NCBI GenBank assembly: GCA_039704465.1
Contig: JASFAU010000005.1
Span: 496,001-560,000 of the forward strand
DNA from: Plasmodiophora brassicae
Taxonomy: Eukaryota; Endomyxa; Phytomyxea; Plasmodiophorida; Plasmodiophoridae
Reading direction: 5' to 3'
DNA length: 64,000 nucleotides
Shown: one piece after another, positions 21,971 through 32,013 of the stretch
How positions within the stretch are numbered: position 1 is the stretch's first letter
How the letters are laid out: every line of letters begins with the position of its first letter
The notes under the pieces: generated by a model
The model's input: only the letters and a program-made list of their open reading frames with translations
What the model was told of the DNA's origin: nothing
Databases searched by the model: none
Made by a program: the position numbers and the translations under genes

Positions 21971-22859
21971 TTTAATCGCCGACCCCGCTGACGTTCCCGT
22001 AATGGCGACGCGATTTATCCCGACCGATGACGGAGCAGGACGGCGGCGACGTGACGGCCGTGTAACAGGTCCTTGCCAAGCCGTAACCGGCAACGGCGTC
22101 AGCGGCGGAGCCTCTGCTTGGACGTTATGCAGTCGCGCACAGTCACGCTGTGAACGTGTAGAATACAATTCCATTGGGCTCAGATGTGTTCGGCGTTCTC
22201 ACGCCGATTCCGCATCGTTTCTCACTCACTCTGCGTCGGATGTCCCTATTCTGCAGATCCTCATCGCCAACAGGCGGACGCGTCCGCTTGCTATAATTGG
22301 CGCGGGCCATGGTCGCCTCGCGGCTATGGGACCGGGCTGGTCGGCGTGCCCGTTGGTGATGCCGGCCGTGATGACCGGTTGTACCTTCGTTGACGACGTC
22401 AAGGAGTAACAACAGCACTCAGCAGCGCGCACTGGGCTTAGCATTCGCGCCCGCCGCCATCGGCATCCGGTGGTGATCCGCTCCGTGACAACTTGAGTTG
22501 GCACCGTTAAGCGGCACCTTCACAAGTGATGGGACCTGACACTATTTAGTACGACACCTGCCTACCGACAGAGCCCATCTGAACGCGAAACATGCCCGCG
22601 CACGGAACCGCAATCGTGGAGTGCCAGACACTGTCATCAACCCCAGCAGTACCTGCACAGCACGCGCGCTATGAAGGTCTGACTGCCCGAGACGCATACG
22701 TTCCGAAGTGGCCAATGAACCAGACGTGCTGAGGCTGGTGCCCCGGGCGGACATTAAGTGAACGCAGCAGTTAGATAGCAACAAATGGCGGGGTCTATTG
22801 CACTTTTGCAGCAATATGGAACCCAACAGAGCCCATTTGAAGGAGAACGCAATGCAGGC
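21971..22859. other. Intergenic, no gene recognised
   Basis: Lies between the start of the SGNH esterase and the 3' end of RCC2. A near-repeat, ACAGAGCCCAT(C/T)TGAA, occurs at about 22569 and again at about 22828. No coding exon is supported. Confidence 0.4.
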
Positions 22860-24580
22860 TCAGTCAGATCCGCGTTTTCGCTTGCCAGGCTTCCTGCTAG
22901 GCTTCGCCTTGGGCTTGGTCGGGCTCGGCGGCGAGGCAGCAAACGGGTCCTGCGCGGGTGCCTCGTAAACGGCGAAACCGTCGACGGTTTCGTTCGTCTT
23001 GGCATGCGATGTGTCCATCAAGAACGCGGTAAAGCCGTTTCCGCAGACGACCTGCTGGGTGATCAGACCTTCCAGTGGGGAGCACTTTGCCGGCGACGCC
23101 GACGTCTTCCTTCCATATGGACCGCCAGCAAGTTCACCGTGCGTCGCGTTCCCCCAGAGAATGCACGACGATTCCGCCGCCACTCCGAACGTGGCCTTAC
23201 CCGCCGACAGCGATCTCAGTTCCCAGCCTCGAAGGTCATAGCACATGGTGGGCGTCATCATTGCATCTCCGGACGGCTTGACTTTGCCCCACCTGCGATG
23301 ACCGTCAGACACCCGCTCGAACCGTTTCCCTGGCAGTAACCCTGACCAGTAGATGCCGTGCTGGCTCGAGATGATGGAGCACGTTCCTCCACAAGCCATG
23401 ACAGCATCCACGGGGACAGCTCGGTTGCTGGTAAACGTGCCGATCTGTCGCGGTCGCAGCTCGTCGCGTTGCACCTCATGGCCAAGCCTGAAGAAAGCAT
23501 CCGACTCAGCGAACGGACCCTCTACATCAGCCTAAACAATACTACCGGCCATAGTCGCCACAGCCCCAGGAGTAGACGGACCCATCGTCAGTCAGGCAGA
23601 TGGTGTGATTGATGCCGCAGGCGACGTTGACAACGGAATCCTTGGGGATGCCAGGGACGTGTCGAGGCCGGGGCTGGGCCTCGATTTCCATCTTGATCGA
23701 ACTGCTCTTCGTGTTGAACGTGTGGGTGCTGCCGTCGCCCAGGGCACCGTTCTCTCCACTGCCCGCCGCGTACAGGTTACCCTCCTGGGACAGCCACATT
23801 GTGAAATCCGCCCCACAGGCCACCATCTTCACCGCCTTCGACAAGGCGACGCGCACGGGCGTCGCGACTTGGTCGACATCCGATCCAGTGCCCAATTGGC
23901 CTATGCGCACACACGGGCCCGTCATCATCAAACAGTCGTAAACGAGAGCGCCGCCGTCCACGTTACCGAATTTGTTGTCGCCGCACGACATTGCCGTCCC
24001 GTCAGCGAGGACAAACGACGAGTGGGCACGACCGCACGACACAGAGACGACATTGTGGATATCGGGGACCTTCGTCGGCTGGTTCCGCTGTACGCGATCG
24101 CCGAGGCCGAGTTGCCCTTCGAGGTTGCGCCCCCAGGCGTACGCGTCCCCGTTGATGTCGACGGCGAACAGGTGGCTAGCGGCCGGCCCGCTGGCTATGA
24201 ACCGGACGACGACCTCAGACAGCGACGCTAGCCGATGCGGCGACAGCAGGTCCTGGTAGAACTGCGCACGTTCCTCGCTGACACCGTCCGCGGCCGCCTT
24301 CTTGCCCTTGGCAGGTGGCCCCCGGCGCGCCAACTGCGCACACCATGAGGTACACTTTCGTCCACACATACATCGGCACCGCGCGTACGTTCTCAAAGTC
24401 GACACCACCGGCGAACAGCACGACGCCGCCCCCGAACACACTGCCGCCATCGTCGACGACGTCGGCCGTCATGATTGGCTGGTCTCTGGTCGACTTGACG
24501 ATTGGCCAACGGACCGCGACTGCTCCTTTTTTGCCGCACCGCGCCGGCTCTGCCCCGCCTACATACTGCGTCACGGTCAT
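22860..24580 (-). CDS. RCC2: RCC2/TD-60-type RCC1-repeat protein
   Basis: Seven-bladed RCC1 propeller protein. The start MTVTQYVGGAEPARCGKKG is followed by MTADVVDDGGSVFGGGVVLF and ENVRAVPMYVWTKV. An intron at about 24305-24355 leads to HLFAVDINGDAYAWGRNLEG, then QLGLGDRVQRNQPTKVP, VSVSCGRAHSSFVLADGTAM, VACGADFTMWLSQEGNLYAA, VNVACGINHTICLTDDGSVY, then SWGCGDYGR. The later blades MTPTMCYDLRGWELRSLSAG and CILWGNATHGELAGG match RCC2 rather than RCC1 itself. The C-terminus is a basic tail, KPSRKPGKRKRGSD, likely a nuclear signal. RCC2 acts in chromosome-passenger localisation and Rac1/Arf6 regulation. Further introns lie near 23880-23940 and 23480-23550. The start gene end faces the orphan gene at 24733. 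Confidence 0.88.
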
Positions 24581-24732
24581 GCCGCCGGCGCGAACGCATT
24601 TTGTGCGCGCAGCTGCCGCTGCGCAAGTGCTTCGTAGCATACACGCAACACTCGAATACTAATAGGATAGGAAAACAGATACGATATATGCGGCATATCA
24701 ATTGGCAACACCGGGTAGTACTGCTGAACGCA

Positions 24733-25824
24733 TCAGGCAGCGATGATGGCGATGACGATGGCAGATAGCGCGGTGATAATAGGGACGGGGTAGATTGACG
24801 CGGATGAGCTGATTGCGACTGCTGGTGGCGGCAGGGGTCGCTGCTTCACGGGGATGGCGCGGGCGCCGACGCCGGTGTTGGCGGCGGCGGCGTGGATGCC
24901 AAGCCCGATGGCGCCGGCGATGGCGATCGCGGGGACGATCCGGTTCTTGATCGAGAATCTGGACGGGGGCGGGAGTGCCGGAAGGGACTTGGCCGGCAGT
25001 CGCTGGATCACATTCTTTAGCATGTATGCTGCGGCGAGGCTACCAGCGGCGCGTCCCAGGGTCCATTTCCACCTGGATGGCGATGCCGTTCTTGTACTTG
25101 TCGCCGCACTGCTCGTCTCGGGGGCCGCAACAGGAACGCTGTCCTGAACGCCTTCGGCTGGGGCGACCTCGGTCTGATCGGGACTGCTCGTGTTCTGCTG
25201 ACTGCCGGCGACGGGAACGCGCCCTTCAGCAGCAGCGTCCATGGGGGTATCGTCGTCGTCGTCGTTAGACTCGTCAACAGTTTGCAACGGACGATCGTGT
25301 GGAGGTTCGTCGTGTTGCCAGAACGTACAGTCGGGATTCGACTGCGTCTCGAGTCGATCGTCGGCGGGCATCGGCGTGCAGGATCGTGATGCCGGTTGCG
25401 ACAAGGCCTTCCCCGGGGCCGGCCGAACCCGCGCCGACAAGGTGTCGTCGGAATCGGTGGCCGAAGTCGAGCACGGCAGGAACTGGACAAGTTGAGGGGT
25501 CTTGCCCGCTTGCGATTCGAGTTCCTCTAGCCGAGCTGTCAGCCGGGCCACACGCGTTTCCAGAGCGCCGCGCTTGGTCTCGTAGTTCTTCGTCAACACA
25601 GAACGACGACGGCGAAGCACGCGGACGTTCCCGGCGGGAATACTCGCCAGATCCCGTTCATACTGCTGCTTGCACTTGAGACCCGACCGGGCCTCCTCCC
25701 CAAGCGCTTTCTTCATGCGAGCGATCTTCGCCTGAAGGTCACCGTTGCCCGTCGATGCCGCCGCGGCGCCGAGAGCCACGGTCACGACGACCAACCAGCA
25801 GACGACGGCCTTGACGCGAACCAT
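24733..25824 (-). CDS. Orphan secretory/membrane protein with coiled coil
   Basis: A 363-codon single exon that I do not recognise. MVRVKAVVCWLVVVTVALGA then AAAS is a clear signal peptide. Residues about 30-110 form a heptad-like coiled coil (LQAKIARMKKALGEEA, ALETRVARLTARLEELESQA). A long Ser/Thr/Asp-rich linker with an acidic NDDDDDTPMD patch follows. The last 110 residues contain three hydrophobic stretches (AGSLAAAYML, VPAIAIAGAIGLGIHAAAAN, VPIITALSAIVIAIIAA), the final one at the very C-terminus. This could be an endomembrane protein with a lumenal coiled coil. The extreme hydrophobic C-terminus could also be a GPI-attachment signal. Confidence 0.55.
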   Translation of the reverse strand: MVRVKAVVCWLVVVTVALGAAAASTGNGDLQAKIARMKKALGEEARSGLKCKQQYERDLASIPAGNVRVLRRRRSVLTKNYETKRGALETRVARLTARLEELESQAGKTPQLVQFLPCSTSATDSDDTLSARVRPAPGKALSQPASRSCTPMPADDRLETQSNPDCTFWQHDEPPHDRPLQTVDESNDDDDDTPMDAAAEGRVPVAGSQQNTSSPDQTEVAPAEGVQDSVPVAAPETSSAATSTRTASPSRWKWTLGRAAGSLAAAYMLKNVIQRLPAKSLPALPPPSRFSIKNRIVPAIAIAGAIGLGIHAAAANTGVGARAIPVKQRPLPPPAVAISSSASIYPVPIITALSAIVIAIIAA

Positions 25825-26112
25825 GTGCGCGGTTCGATCGACCCGATTCGGAGTGAGCGGTGTGCGACTCCAAATTCCGCACGCCGGCTACTTCCTTTCA
25901 ACGCAATCGCAGCGCACACCCGGGCTGAGGCGCCACAGCGGGCGCCCAAGTTTGGAACCCCTGGCGCCACTGGCGCCGTGGCGCGCACTTGGGGCCCCCC
26001 GTGCCACCGGTGCCGCACCGCCAAGTGCCAAGCCGGCGATCATCACCATCACCGTGACGAAAATACCTACACGCAGCGGTCGTGCACAAGGTCGCACGCG
26101 CCATGCGGAGGC

Positions 26113-26304
26113 TGACTCGTATAATGTGCAAGCAGTTGGAAGCGTTTAGGAAAGTGTTGTCCTCAGTGTATCTAACGTGGGGGGAAGCCGACGTCCCCAT
26201 GACGTCGCACTCAACTGTGGCGCGGTCGCCACTGTGCTTCAGTTGCATCACGTCGTCGCAACTCATGGGTCGGCCACTGTCGCTAGCCTTCCCATCATGA
26301 ATCA
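26113..26304 (-). repeat. LTR (3' LTR with respect to gag)
   Basis: 192 bp, direct repeat of 27495-27684. It differs by an AAAG insertion near 26151 and scattered substitutions. Confidence 0.85.
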
Positions 26305-26366
26305 GCCGCCCTAAGGCGCTAGCGACAGGTCCACCCGACCCATCCCTGCCGCCCTCTTCATGACCT

Positions 26367-26748
26367 CCGGTTCACGAGTGGTCAGAGAGGCTCCACGCCA
26401 TGCATGTATGCGATCAAGAAGAACGTACACGAGGACGAACTTCCTCTGATTATCGACATACCCGACGACCGTCCGGACCTGGCGTGGAGCGCCATCCAGA
26501 CAGAGTACTCCGGCCAAGCGGGCACGGAGCTGGCCATGTTCGACATTCTCTTGTCAACAACGAAGCTCAAGGCGGGCGCCGCCCTCACGGAGACGAAGGC
26601 GCACCTGACGGCGATGCGCGACCTGGGCATCAACCTGGCCCGGGCGGATCCGAATCGCGCGAAGACTGAGTCGGACATGGCGACGAAGGTCCTTATCTCG
26701 TTGCCGTATACCGAGTATAAGGACCTGGTCAACTCGGTGCTGCGCTGA
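26367..26748 (+). pseudogene. Inverted partial gag copy inside the LTR element
   Basis: Reverse-oriented duplicate of the C-terminal two thirds of the gag at 26777-27155. An open frame from 26404 (MYAIKKNVHEDELPL to NSVLR) is almost identical to the minus-strand gag, differing at the end (PYTEYKDLVNSV against PYSEYMDLVNSM). It carries a 4-bp GCAT insertion at its start and lacks the gag N-terminus. Its end meets the minus-strand gag within about 28 bp, forming a local hairpin of some 380-bp arms. Confidence 0.75.
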
Positions 26749-27458
26749 CCTTGCCTTGCGTCAGCTCCCCGAAGGGACCGCGCAGCATCGAGTTGACCAG
26801 GTCCATATACTCGCTATACGGCAGCGAGATGAGCACCTTTGTCGCCATGTCCGACTCGGTCTTCGCGCGATTCGGATCCGCCCGGGCCAGGTTGATGCCC
26901 AGGTCGCGCATCGCCGTCAGGTGCGCCTTCGTCTCCGTGAGGGCGGCGCCCGCCTTGAGCTTCGTTGTTGACAAGAGAATGTCGAACATGGCCAGCTCCG
27001 TGCCCGCTTGGCCGGAGTACTCTGTCTGGATGGCGCTCCACGCCAGGTCCGGACGGTCGTCGGGTATGTCGATAATCAGAGGAAGTTCGTCCTCGTGTAC
27101 GTTCTTCTTGATCGCATACATGGCGTGGAGCCTCTCTGACCACTCGTGAACCTGTGGAGGTCGACGCCCAGACCAAGAAATTGTCCTTGCCCTTCAGCTG
27201 GACGGAGATCTTGATGCCGGACTCCTTCAGGCCCGGCAGCCTTTCCTTCTGCGCCGCTTCCAGCCGCGCCATACGATCCTTGAGCGCCGCGTTCTCGCGC
27301 TGGCCGGTCACGCTCTCGGCCGCCGCTGCTTGCAGGCGTTCAACCTCCGCCTCCAGCCGGCCCTGCTGCCGCTGGGCCTTGGACAGCGCAGCGCTCATCT
27401 CGGCGATCACGGCCTCCGCTTGGGCCGGGTCGGCTGGGATCGTTGGGATCGTCGCCAT
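26729..27458 (-). pseudogene. Copia-type gag, frameshifted
   Basis: The N-terminal part from 27458 (MATIPTIPADPAQAEAVIAE) has a coiled coil (LEAEVERLQAAAAESVTG) and KGKDNFLVW, the usual 'L.G.NY..W' gag motif. The frame then changes near 27150: SERLHAMYAIKKNVHEDEL, LAWSAIQTEYSGQAGTELAM and ATKVLISLPYSEYMDLVNSM continue in another frame, so a small indel breaks the gene or an unusual intron is present. The pattern is that of UBN2/Copia gag. No CCHC knuckle follows. Confidence 0.75.
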
Positions 27459-27494
27459 TACGCGTACCAGTCGTAGAGACTGGGACTCTTAATC

Positions 27495-27684
27495 TGACTC
27501 GTATAATGTGCAAGCAGTTGGAAGCGTTTAGGTGTTGTCCCCAGTGTATCAAACGTGGGGGAAGCCGACGTCCCCATGACCTCGTCGCACTCACAGTGGC
27601 GCGGTCGCCACTGTGCTTCAGTTGCGTCACGTTCGTCGTGACTCATGGGTCGGCCACTGTCGCTAGCCTTCCCATTATGAATCA
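27495..27684 (-). repeat. LTR (5' LTR with respect to gag)
   Basis: 190-bp direct repeat of 26113-26304, TG...CA bordered, and the upstream LTR if the minus-strand gag is the transcribed orientation. Confidence 0.85.
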
Positions 27685-27781
27685 TAGGCGATTTCCGAGA
27701 TGCTATCCTCGAACGTGACAAGATCTGCATGTGATCGAACGGGTAGTACCTGGCCTGTCGTTCAGGTGGGGATCGTACGAA

Positions 27782-28615
27782 ATGCTGTATAAGGCGTTGG
27801 CGATAATCGGCAGTGCGGTAGCCTGGAGGGCGGTCGCAGAGACGTGCTGTGCGCGCCTGCAAGTGACAGCACTGGGGCAGTTGTCGTCGACGACTGCGTC
27901 GTGTACGAATTTAGAATCCGGGACGACGTTGATAGAGCAACCCGGAGGGTATGATGAGCTAGTCGGGCAGCGGGACCCGAATCCATACGTCATGGTGTGC
28001 ACCGTATACGATCCCGGAACGTTTCGCTGGTGGCTGAACGGCCTCACAATGCAAGCACTGTCATCGTGCTCGTCGATGCCGCCCGTGACATGCACAACGC
28101 AACAGAAGGTCGGTCTGCCGTGGAACACACGCCGACTATCGGTGAACCCTGATTCACAGCCGCTGACCGTCGACGGTGACCTAAACGTCGTCCTGGCCTG
28201 GGGGTACTACACCAACTTCAACACGTCGTCGCGGCCCTGTGGCGCCACGGGCGACATGCAGGCGACGGATCCGTCCACCGGATGCCAAATCCTGATGCCG
28301 TCCGCGATCCAAGCGACCGCCTCGCTCACGGCAGGCAGTACCGTCACGTTCACGAGGCAGTTCCGCGTCAAGCAAGTCGTTGGGCCCGGGAGCGACCACG
28401 CGGGTCCGTTGTGGGAAACCATGTGGTTGACCGTCGGGACCAGCACGCTCTTGATCGTTGCCGTCGGAGCCTGCGGCGGCTGCTGCTGCTGCTGCCTGGG
28501 CTGCGGCATCTGGTGCAATCAGTGTCGCAAGCGTCGCCAGTGGCAGCGCCTGGCGAACGGTGCCGGCCCAGTGGCAGCGACCATCGCCACGACACCGAAA
28601 CCCAACCCATGGTAG
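27782..28615 (+). CDS. Orphan type I membrane protein with Cys-rich juxtamembrane motif
   Basis: One exon, no family recognised. MLYKALAIIGSAVAWRAVAE is a likely signal peptide. The 210-residue ectodomain contains several cysteines (TCCARL, SSCSSMPPVTCTT, RPCGATGD) and NxS/T sites. A transmembrane helix follows (WLTVGTSTLLIVAVGA), ending in a striking cysteine run, CGGCCCCCLGCGIWC, then NQCRKRRQWQRL, a basic stop-transfer. The cysteines at the cytosolic face are candidates for palmitoylation. The short tail ends TTPKPNPW. An earlier in-frame start at 27731 would precede the signal peptide by 17 residues. Its stop lies only 31 bp from the convergent LAMTOR2 stop. Confidence 0.6.
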   Translation: MLYKALAIIGSAVAWRAVAETCCARLQVTALGQLSSTTASCTNLESGTTLIEQPGGYDELVGQRDPNPYVMVCTVYDPGTFRWWLNGLTMQALSSCSSMPPVTCTTQQKVGLPWNTRRLSVNPDSQPLTVDGDLNVVLAWGYYTNFNTSSRPCGATGDMQATDPSTGCQILMPSAIQATASLTAGSTVTFTRQFRVKQVVGPGSDHAGPLWETMWLTVGTSTLLIVAVGACGGCCCCCLGCGIWCNQCRKRRQWQRLANGAGPVAATIATTPKPNPW

Positions 28616-28646
28616 TAAACGATGCGAACGCGAACCGCCTGTGTGT

Positions 28647-29171
28647 TCATTCGGGATGCGGGAACTGGCAGAACGCGTCGTCGAGGAACGTCTTGAACGC
28701 GGTTAGTTGCTGTCTGACCAGCCCGGCCGGCGTCGTCTGGTCGGTGCACATGCCGAACAGGAACGATGCCACAGGGGCGACGACGAGCTTGCCGGCATCG
28801 CAGTCGATGCTGACCGACCTCAGTTGCGACGACGCCAGCGCCTCCCGCCCGTCCATATCGTAGCACTGCCAGATCAGCGACACGATGCCGCCGACAACCT
28901 TCTCCGACGACCGGTCGCCGGCGAACGCCAGCAGCGACCCGTCCGGCTTCATCAGGAAGCAGCACTGCACGCCATCGACGCACGACCGCTCCAGGGCGTC
29001 CTGCAGGACGGACCACTTCACGAACGACCGCCCGTCCCCATCATCACCGCTGCTGGCGCGATCCGCCGTCCCCGCGGTGCCGCCGCTGCCCACTTCTTCG
29101 GCGCTCGCCTCGGCGTCCCTCTCCATGTCCGCCGCACCGCCCTTGGAGTGCGACTCGTTCAAAACGGCCAT
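28647..29171 (-). CDS. LAMTOR2-like roadblock/LC7 protein
   Basis: Residues about 50-170 form a roadblock/LC7 domain: FVKWSVLQDALERSCVDGVQ, CCFLMKPDGSLLAFAGD, VVGGIVSLIWQCYDMDGREA, SQLRSVSIDCDAGKLVVAPV, then ASFLFGMCTDQTTPAGLVRQ. The order VQ...DGSLLA...IW..YD and the LL.CMY-like block fit LAMTOR2 (p14), the Ragulator subunit that holds mTORC1 and MAPK scaffolds on late endosomes. It is longer than animal LAMTOR2 (125 residues) because of a 50-residue Glu/Ser/Gly-rich N-terminal extension. The start MAVLNESHSKGG is preferred over an upstream ATG at 29336. A dynein-type roadblock light chain is the main alternative. Confidence 0.75.
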   Translation of the reverse strand: MAVLNESHSKGGAADMERDAEASAEEVGSGGTAGTADRASSGDDGDGRSFVKWSVLQDALERSCVDGVQCCFLMKPDGSLLAFAGDRSSEKVVGGIVSLIWQCYDMDGREALASSQLRSVSIDCDAGKLVVAPVASFLFGMCTDQTTPAGLVRQQLTAFKTFLDDAFCQFPHPE

Positions 29172-29363
29172 CCCTGGTCGCTGGTAGGTACATCGTATAA
29201 TGCAAACACCACCGTCGACACACGATGTCAGGTGTCGGGGGCGGGCGCCATCATCGCAGGTGCACCCCGAGCCGTCAGACGTGCTGCTACGATTCGCCCG
29301 GTCGAACCGAAGTAGGGGAACAGAGCAGGCTGCCAACCGGTGGCAGATAGAGGCGTTCGGTTG

Positions 29364-30503
29364 TTACTGTGCGTTGTTGCGTTCCTCCTCCTCCTGTATC
29401 AACTGGTCGAGCTCGTCGGTCATCTCCTGCAGCCGGTCCTGGATGCGCCTCGTGATCGCGGCGTACAAAGGCTCGTCGCTACAGAGCGCAGTGAGGAGCC
29501 GTGGTCAGTGTGGGCGATATACGTCGTACTGACTTGACGGCCCCAGAATTGGCGTGCACCTCGACGAGATCGTCGTACTCGATGGGATTCCCGCATAGAA
29601 CGCGAACCTGGTTTCCGCATTGAATGCTGATGCTCCCCAGTTTCAAATTCGACATACCCGATGGCCAAAGCGAGGCATCCAGGTATGGAGCGGCAGGACA
29701 TCTTGCATGCCCCGATGCACGATCGGGATGATGATGGGACGACGATAGTGACGCCCGATCTCGACGGCGACCTTGCCGACGCCCCACCGCAACGGATGAA
29801 GGGCCAGGCGTGAGTTCGCGGCGCTCTGGATAACCTTGCCTTCAGGGAATACGTTGATCCATTGCCCGTCGCAGCCGTATTTCACTATGCGTCCCACACC
29901 CTGAAAGCAGCATCGGATTCGGTAGGGAAACGTCGATGATGATGATGCCTACCGGTTGCAACAGTCCAGCGCCTCGGACAATGGGAATGGTCTTGCAATT
30001 GCCGAAGAATGCACTGCACAGCGAGTTCTTGAAGCAGATCTCACTGGCACACCTGTGCGATCTCTGTGAGCATCCCACAGAGCCGACTGCAGCCGGGTCG
30101 ATGTCGAACCATGACCAGTTGCAGCGATCTGGGTCCCGAAGGACGGCCACTGGAGCGATGGCGGCAAGCAGGACAGGGTCGTCAATCGTGGAGTTGTGGT
30201 TCATGACAGTGATCATAGGCTGCCGAACGGACCTGTGCGGACGCGTCTCATGCTACCTTGAATTGCAACAGGTTCGCCCAAACTATATTGATGCCTTTCC
30301 GCAATATGCCGTACGAACTGGTCGCCATTGTAGACGCGCGTGTCGTTTAGGCCGAAGAGCAGGGCGCGCGACACCGCGCCGACACCGACAAAGAAGATCG
30401 ACTGGAACAGGTCCTGGAGCAGGCTCCGGTCCACGTCGGGCTTGGCGGCATCATTGGCCGGCCATGGGAACGTCGCCGATCCCGACACTGGCCAGCGGCC
30501 CAT
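29364..30503 (-). CDS. TAZ: Tafazzin, cardiolipin transacylase
   Basis: Begins MGRWPVSGSATFPWPANDAA with an amphipathic/interfacial segment (LFQSIFFVGVGAVSRALLFG). Later exons give VMNHNSTIDDPVLLAAIAPV with the HX4D acyltransferase motif (HNSTID), ICFKNSLCSAFFGNCKTIPI then VRGAG, GQWINVFPEGKVIQS and LRWGVGKVAVEIGRHYRRPI, then PIVHRGMQDVLPLHTWMPRF. Near the end CGNPIEYDDLVEVHANSGA splices (GTCAGTACG to CTGTAG) to DEPLYAAITRRIQDRLQEMT, ending QEEEERNNAQ. These blocks align with tafazzin throughout. It remodels cardiolipin on mitochondrial membranes facing the intermembrane space. Introns near 29530, 29660-29690, 29900-29945 and 30220-30290 are inferred from frame changes. Confidence 0.9.
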
Positions 30504-32013
30504 CCAGGCACCACCACCACCCAGCTCTGGGAGGCAATTGTTGACGCTGGCGGCCTGGCCTCTTTTGCCGGAAGTATACCCAGGGCTATTTTATTGAGCA
30601 GCGAGGCACGCCAACGGCATGGTACTCTGGACACGATTGAAACACCTGGTGCGAATGTGATACGGTTATGCCGAACTTGGGCGTCGGTCGTCCTGCCTTG
30701 TATAGTCGATCCTGGGCCCATTTCGGCTGGTCGTCGCAGTGCGCGCTGAAGTATGGGCGGGCAAGGGCGAACGTGCCGGTACCGCGTTCGTGTCGACCAT
30801 GGTCGGATGTAGACCTAAACGGTAGGCGGTCGGCAGAACGCGAACAGCAATGCCCGGGTTACACAAAACAGGAGCTCCGGATGACGTTCCGTTGCCCTTG
30901 TGCCGCTGACCTACATTTCATATCGGAATTCGAAATCGATGCCTTGATCAGCAAGAATCGACCATCGATGTCGGCAAGGTGCGTCCAAGGCTCCAAGCTC
31001 TCTGGGTTCAGTTGCTGGGAGCAGCGAACATTGTCGATCGGAAGAATGACGTCAGGCTGTCGTCCGGAGGGTGGATTCGGCCCATGCACGCTTCGCCATT
31101 TACCGTCGATAGGAACGTCACGCAGCACTTGGAGCTAATCCGTGTACACACGTGGTCAGCCTATTGGCAGCATATAAAGGCATTCATTCGTCATCAGTTC
31201 CGCGTTCTATGTGATGCGGGTACCGGCGGGCATGCCCATGAGAGTGAAGAATGAGATGGGTCATGGCATGGAGCGGTGCGGGCCCATTTCGGATGGTCCT
31301 CGGACTTGTTGCATAACATCGACATTACGTCGCGACGCACGTTCAGATCGCATTCGTCCCGAACGTACACGTTGCCCGTCACCACTCTTGATAGGTTGCC
31401 TACGGGACGACGCGAACATCGATGTGCAATGTTCAAACAAGCCCCCGAGTGCACAAATCGCATATTCTCGATCGGCTTGGATCGCTTTGCTACAAGATGA
31501 GACTCGGCGCATGACGCCTGTTTGCGGGTTGTGACTTGTGAAAACGAAAATCGAGCGGAGCCGTTCATTCTACAAGGACTGCCACTGGCGCGCGTCAACC
31601 CTCTGTGCTTGCAATGTGCAGGGTGATGTTGTTGTCGTTTGCGTTGCAATGAGCAGAATGCAGTCAGGAACGCTGGGCACAGCTACAGTACGTAGGCAGT
31701 GGCGCCCCGCGCCAGCCCAGCAACAAGTTCCTACCTAAACATGTTGCTGGGACATCGCGGTACTCCAATCGTGGGTGGACATCAACGTCGCTAATGCTCG
31801 CTCTGATTTCATGTCGTCTCTTGAATAACGTGCTGACGGGGTGTGCTGCGCCTCGTCGGATAGAAATACGTTCTGTCCTAACGACGAAGCCACGTAAGGA
31901 TTCGGCAGCCCCTACTCAGCGCGACACCTTGCTGCATTTAGAATGTTGTGCCCCGTTGCTTGCTGTCTGGCACTATATAGGCCAAGTCCCAAATCGAGCT
32001 ACGCCAATGTATA
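30504..32013. other. Gene-poor stretch, no confident gene
   Basis: One and a half kilobases upstream of tafazzin, lower in GC than the flanks. A minus-strand frame at 30859-31128 contains QLNPESLEPWTHLADIDGRF and could be an exon. Another minus frame at 31194-31649 contains NLSRVVTGNVYVRDECDLNV. Neither is recognised. If the WRAP73-like gene is complete, its remaining WD40 exons should lie here, but I could not find them. Confidence 0.35.

Larger units (their letters stand above)
26113..27684 (-). mobile_element. Non-autonomous LTR retrotransposon (gag-only, TR-GAG-like)
   Basis: Two direct repeats of 190-192 bp, both starting TGACTCGTATAATG and ending ATGAATCA (a TG...CA border), flank 1.2 kb. 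The five bases outside each end are GAGGC and TAGGC, a likely 5-bp target-site duplication with one change. The interior encodes a Copia-type gag on the minus strand but no protease, integrase, reverse transcriptase or RNase H. The LTRs are roughly 90% identical with small indels, so this is not a fresh insertion. No convincing tRNA primer-binding site was seen next to the 5' LTR (the right-hand one). Confidence 0.85.

Noticed and set aside
26113..27684. Autonomous Copia element
   Set aside because: Only 1.2 kb lies between the LTRs, and no protease, integrase, reverse transcriptase or RNase H motif is present on either strand.
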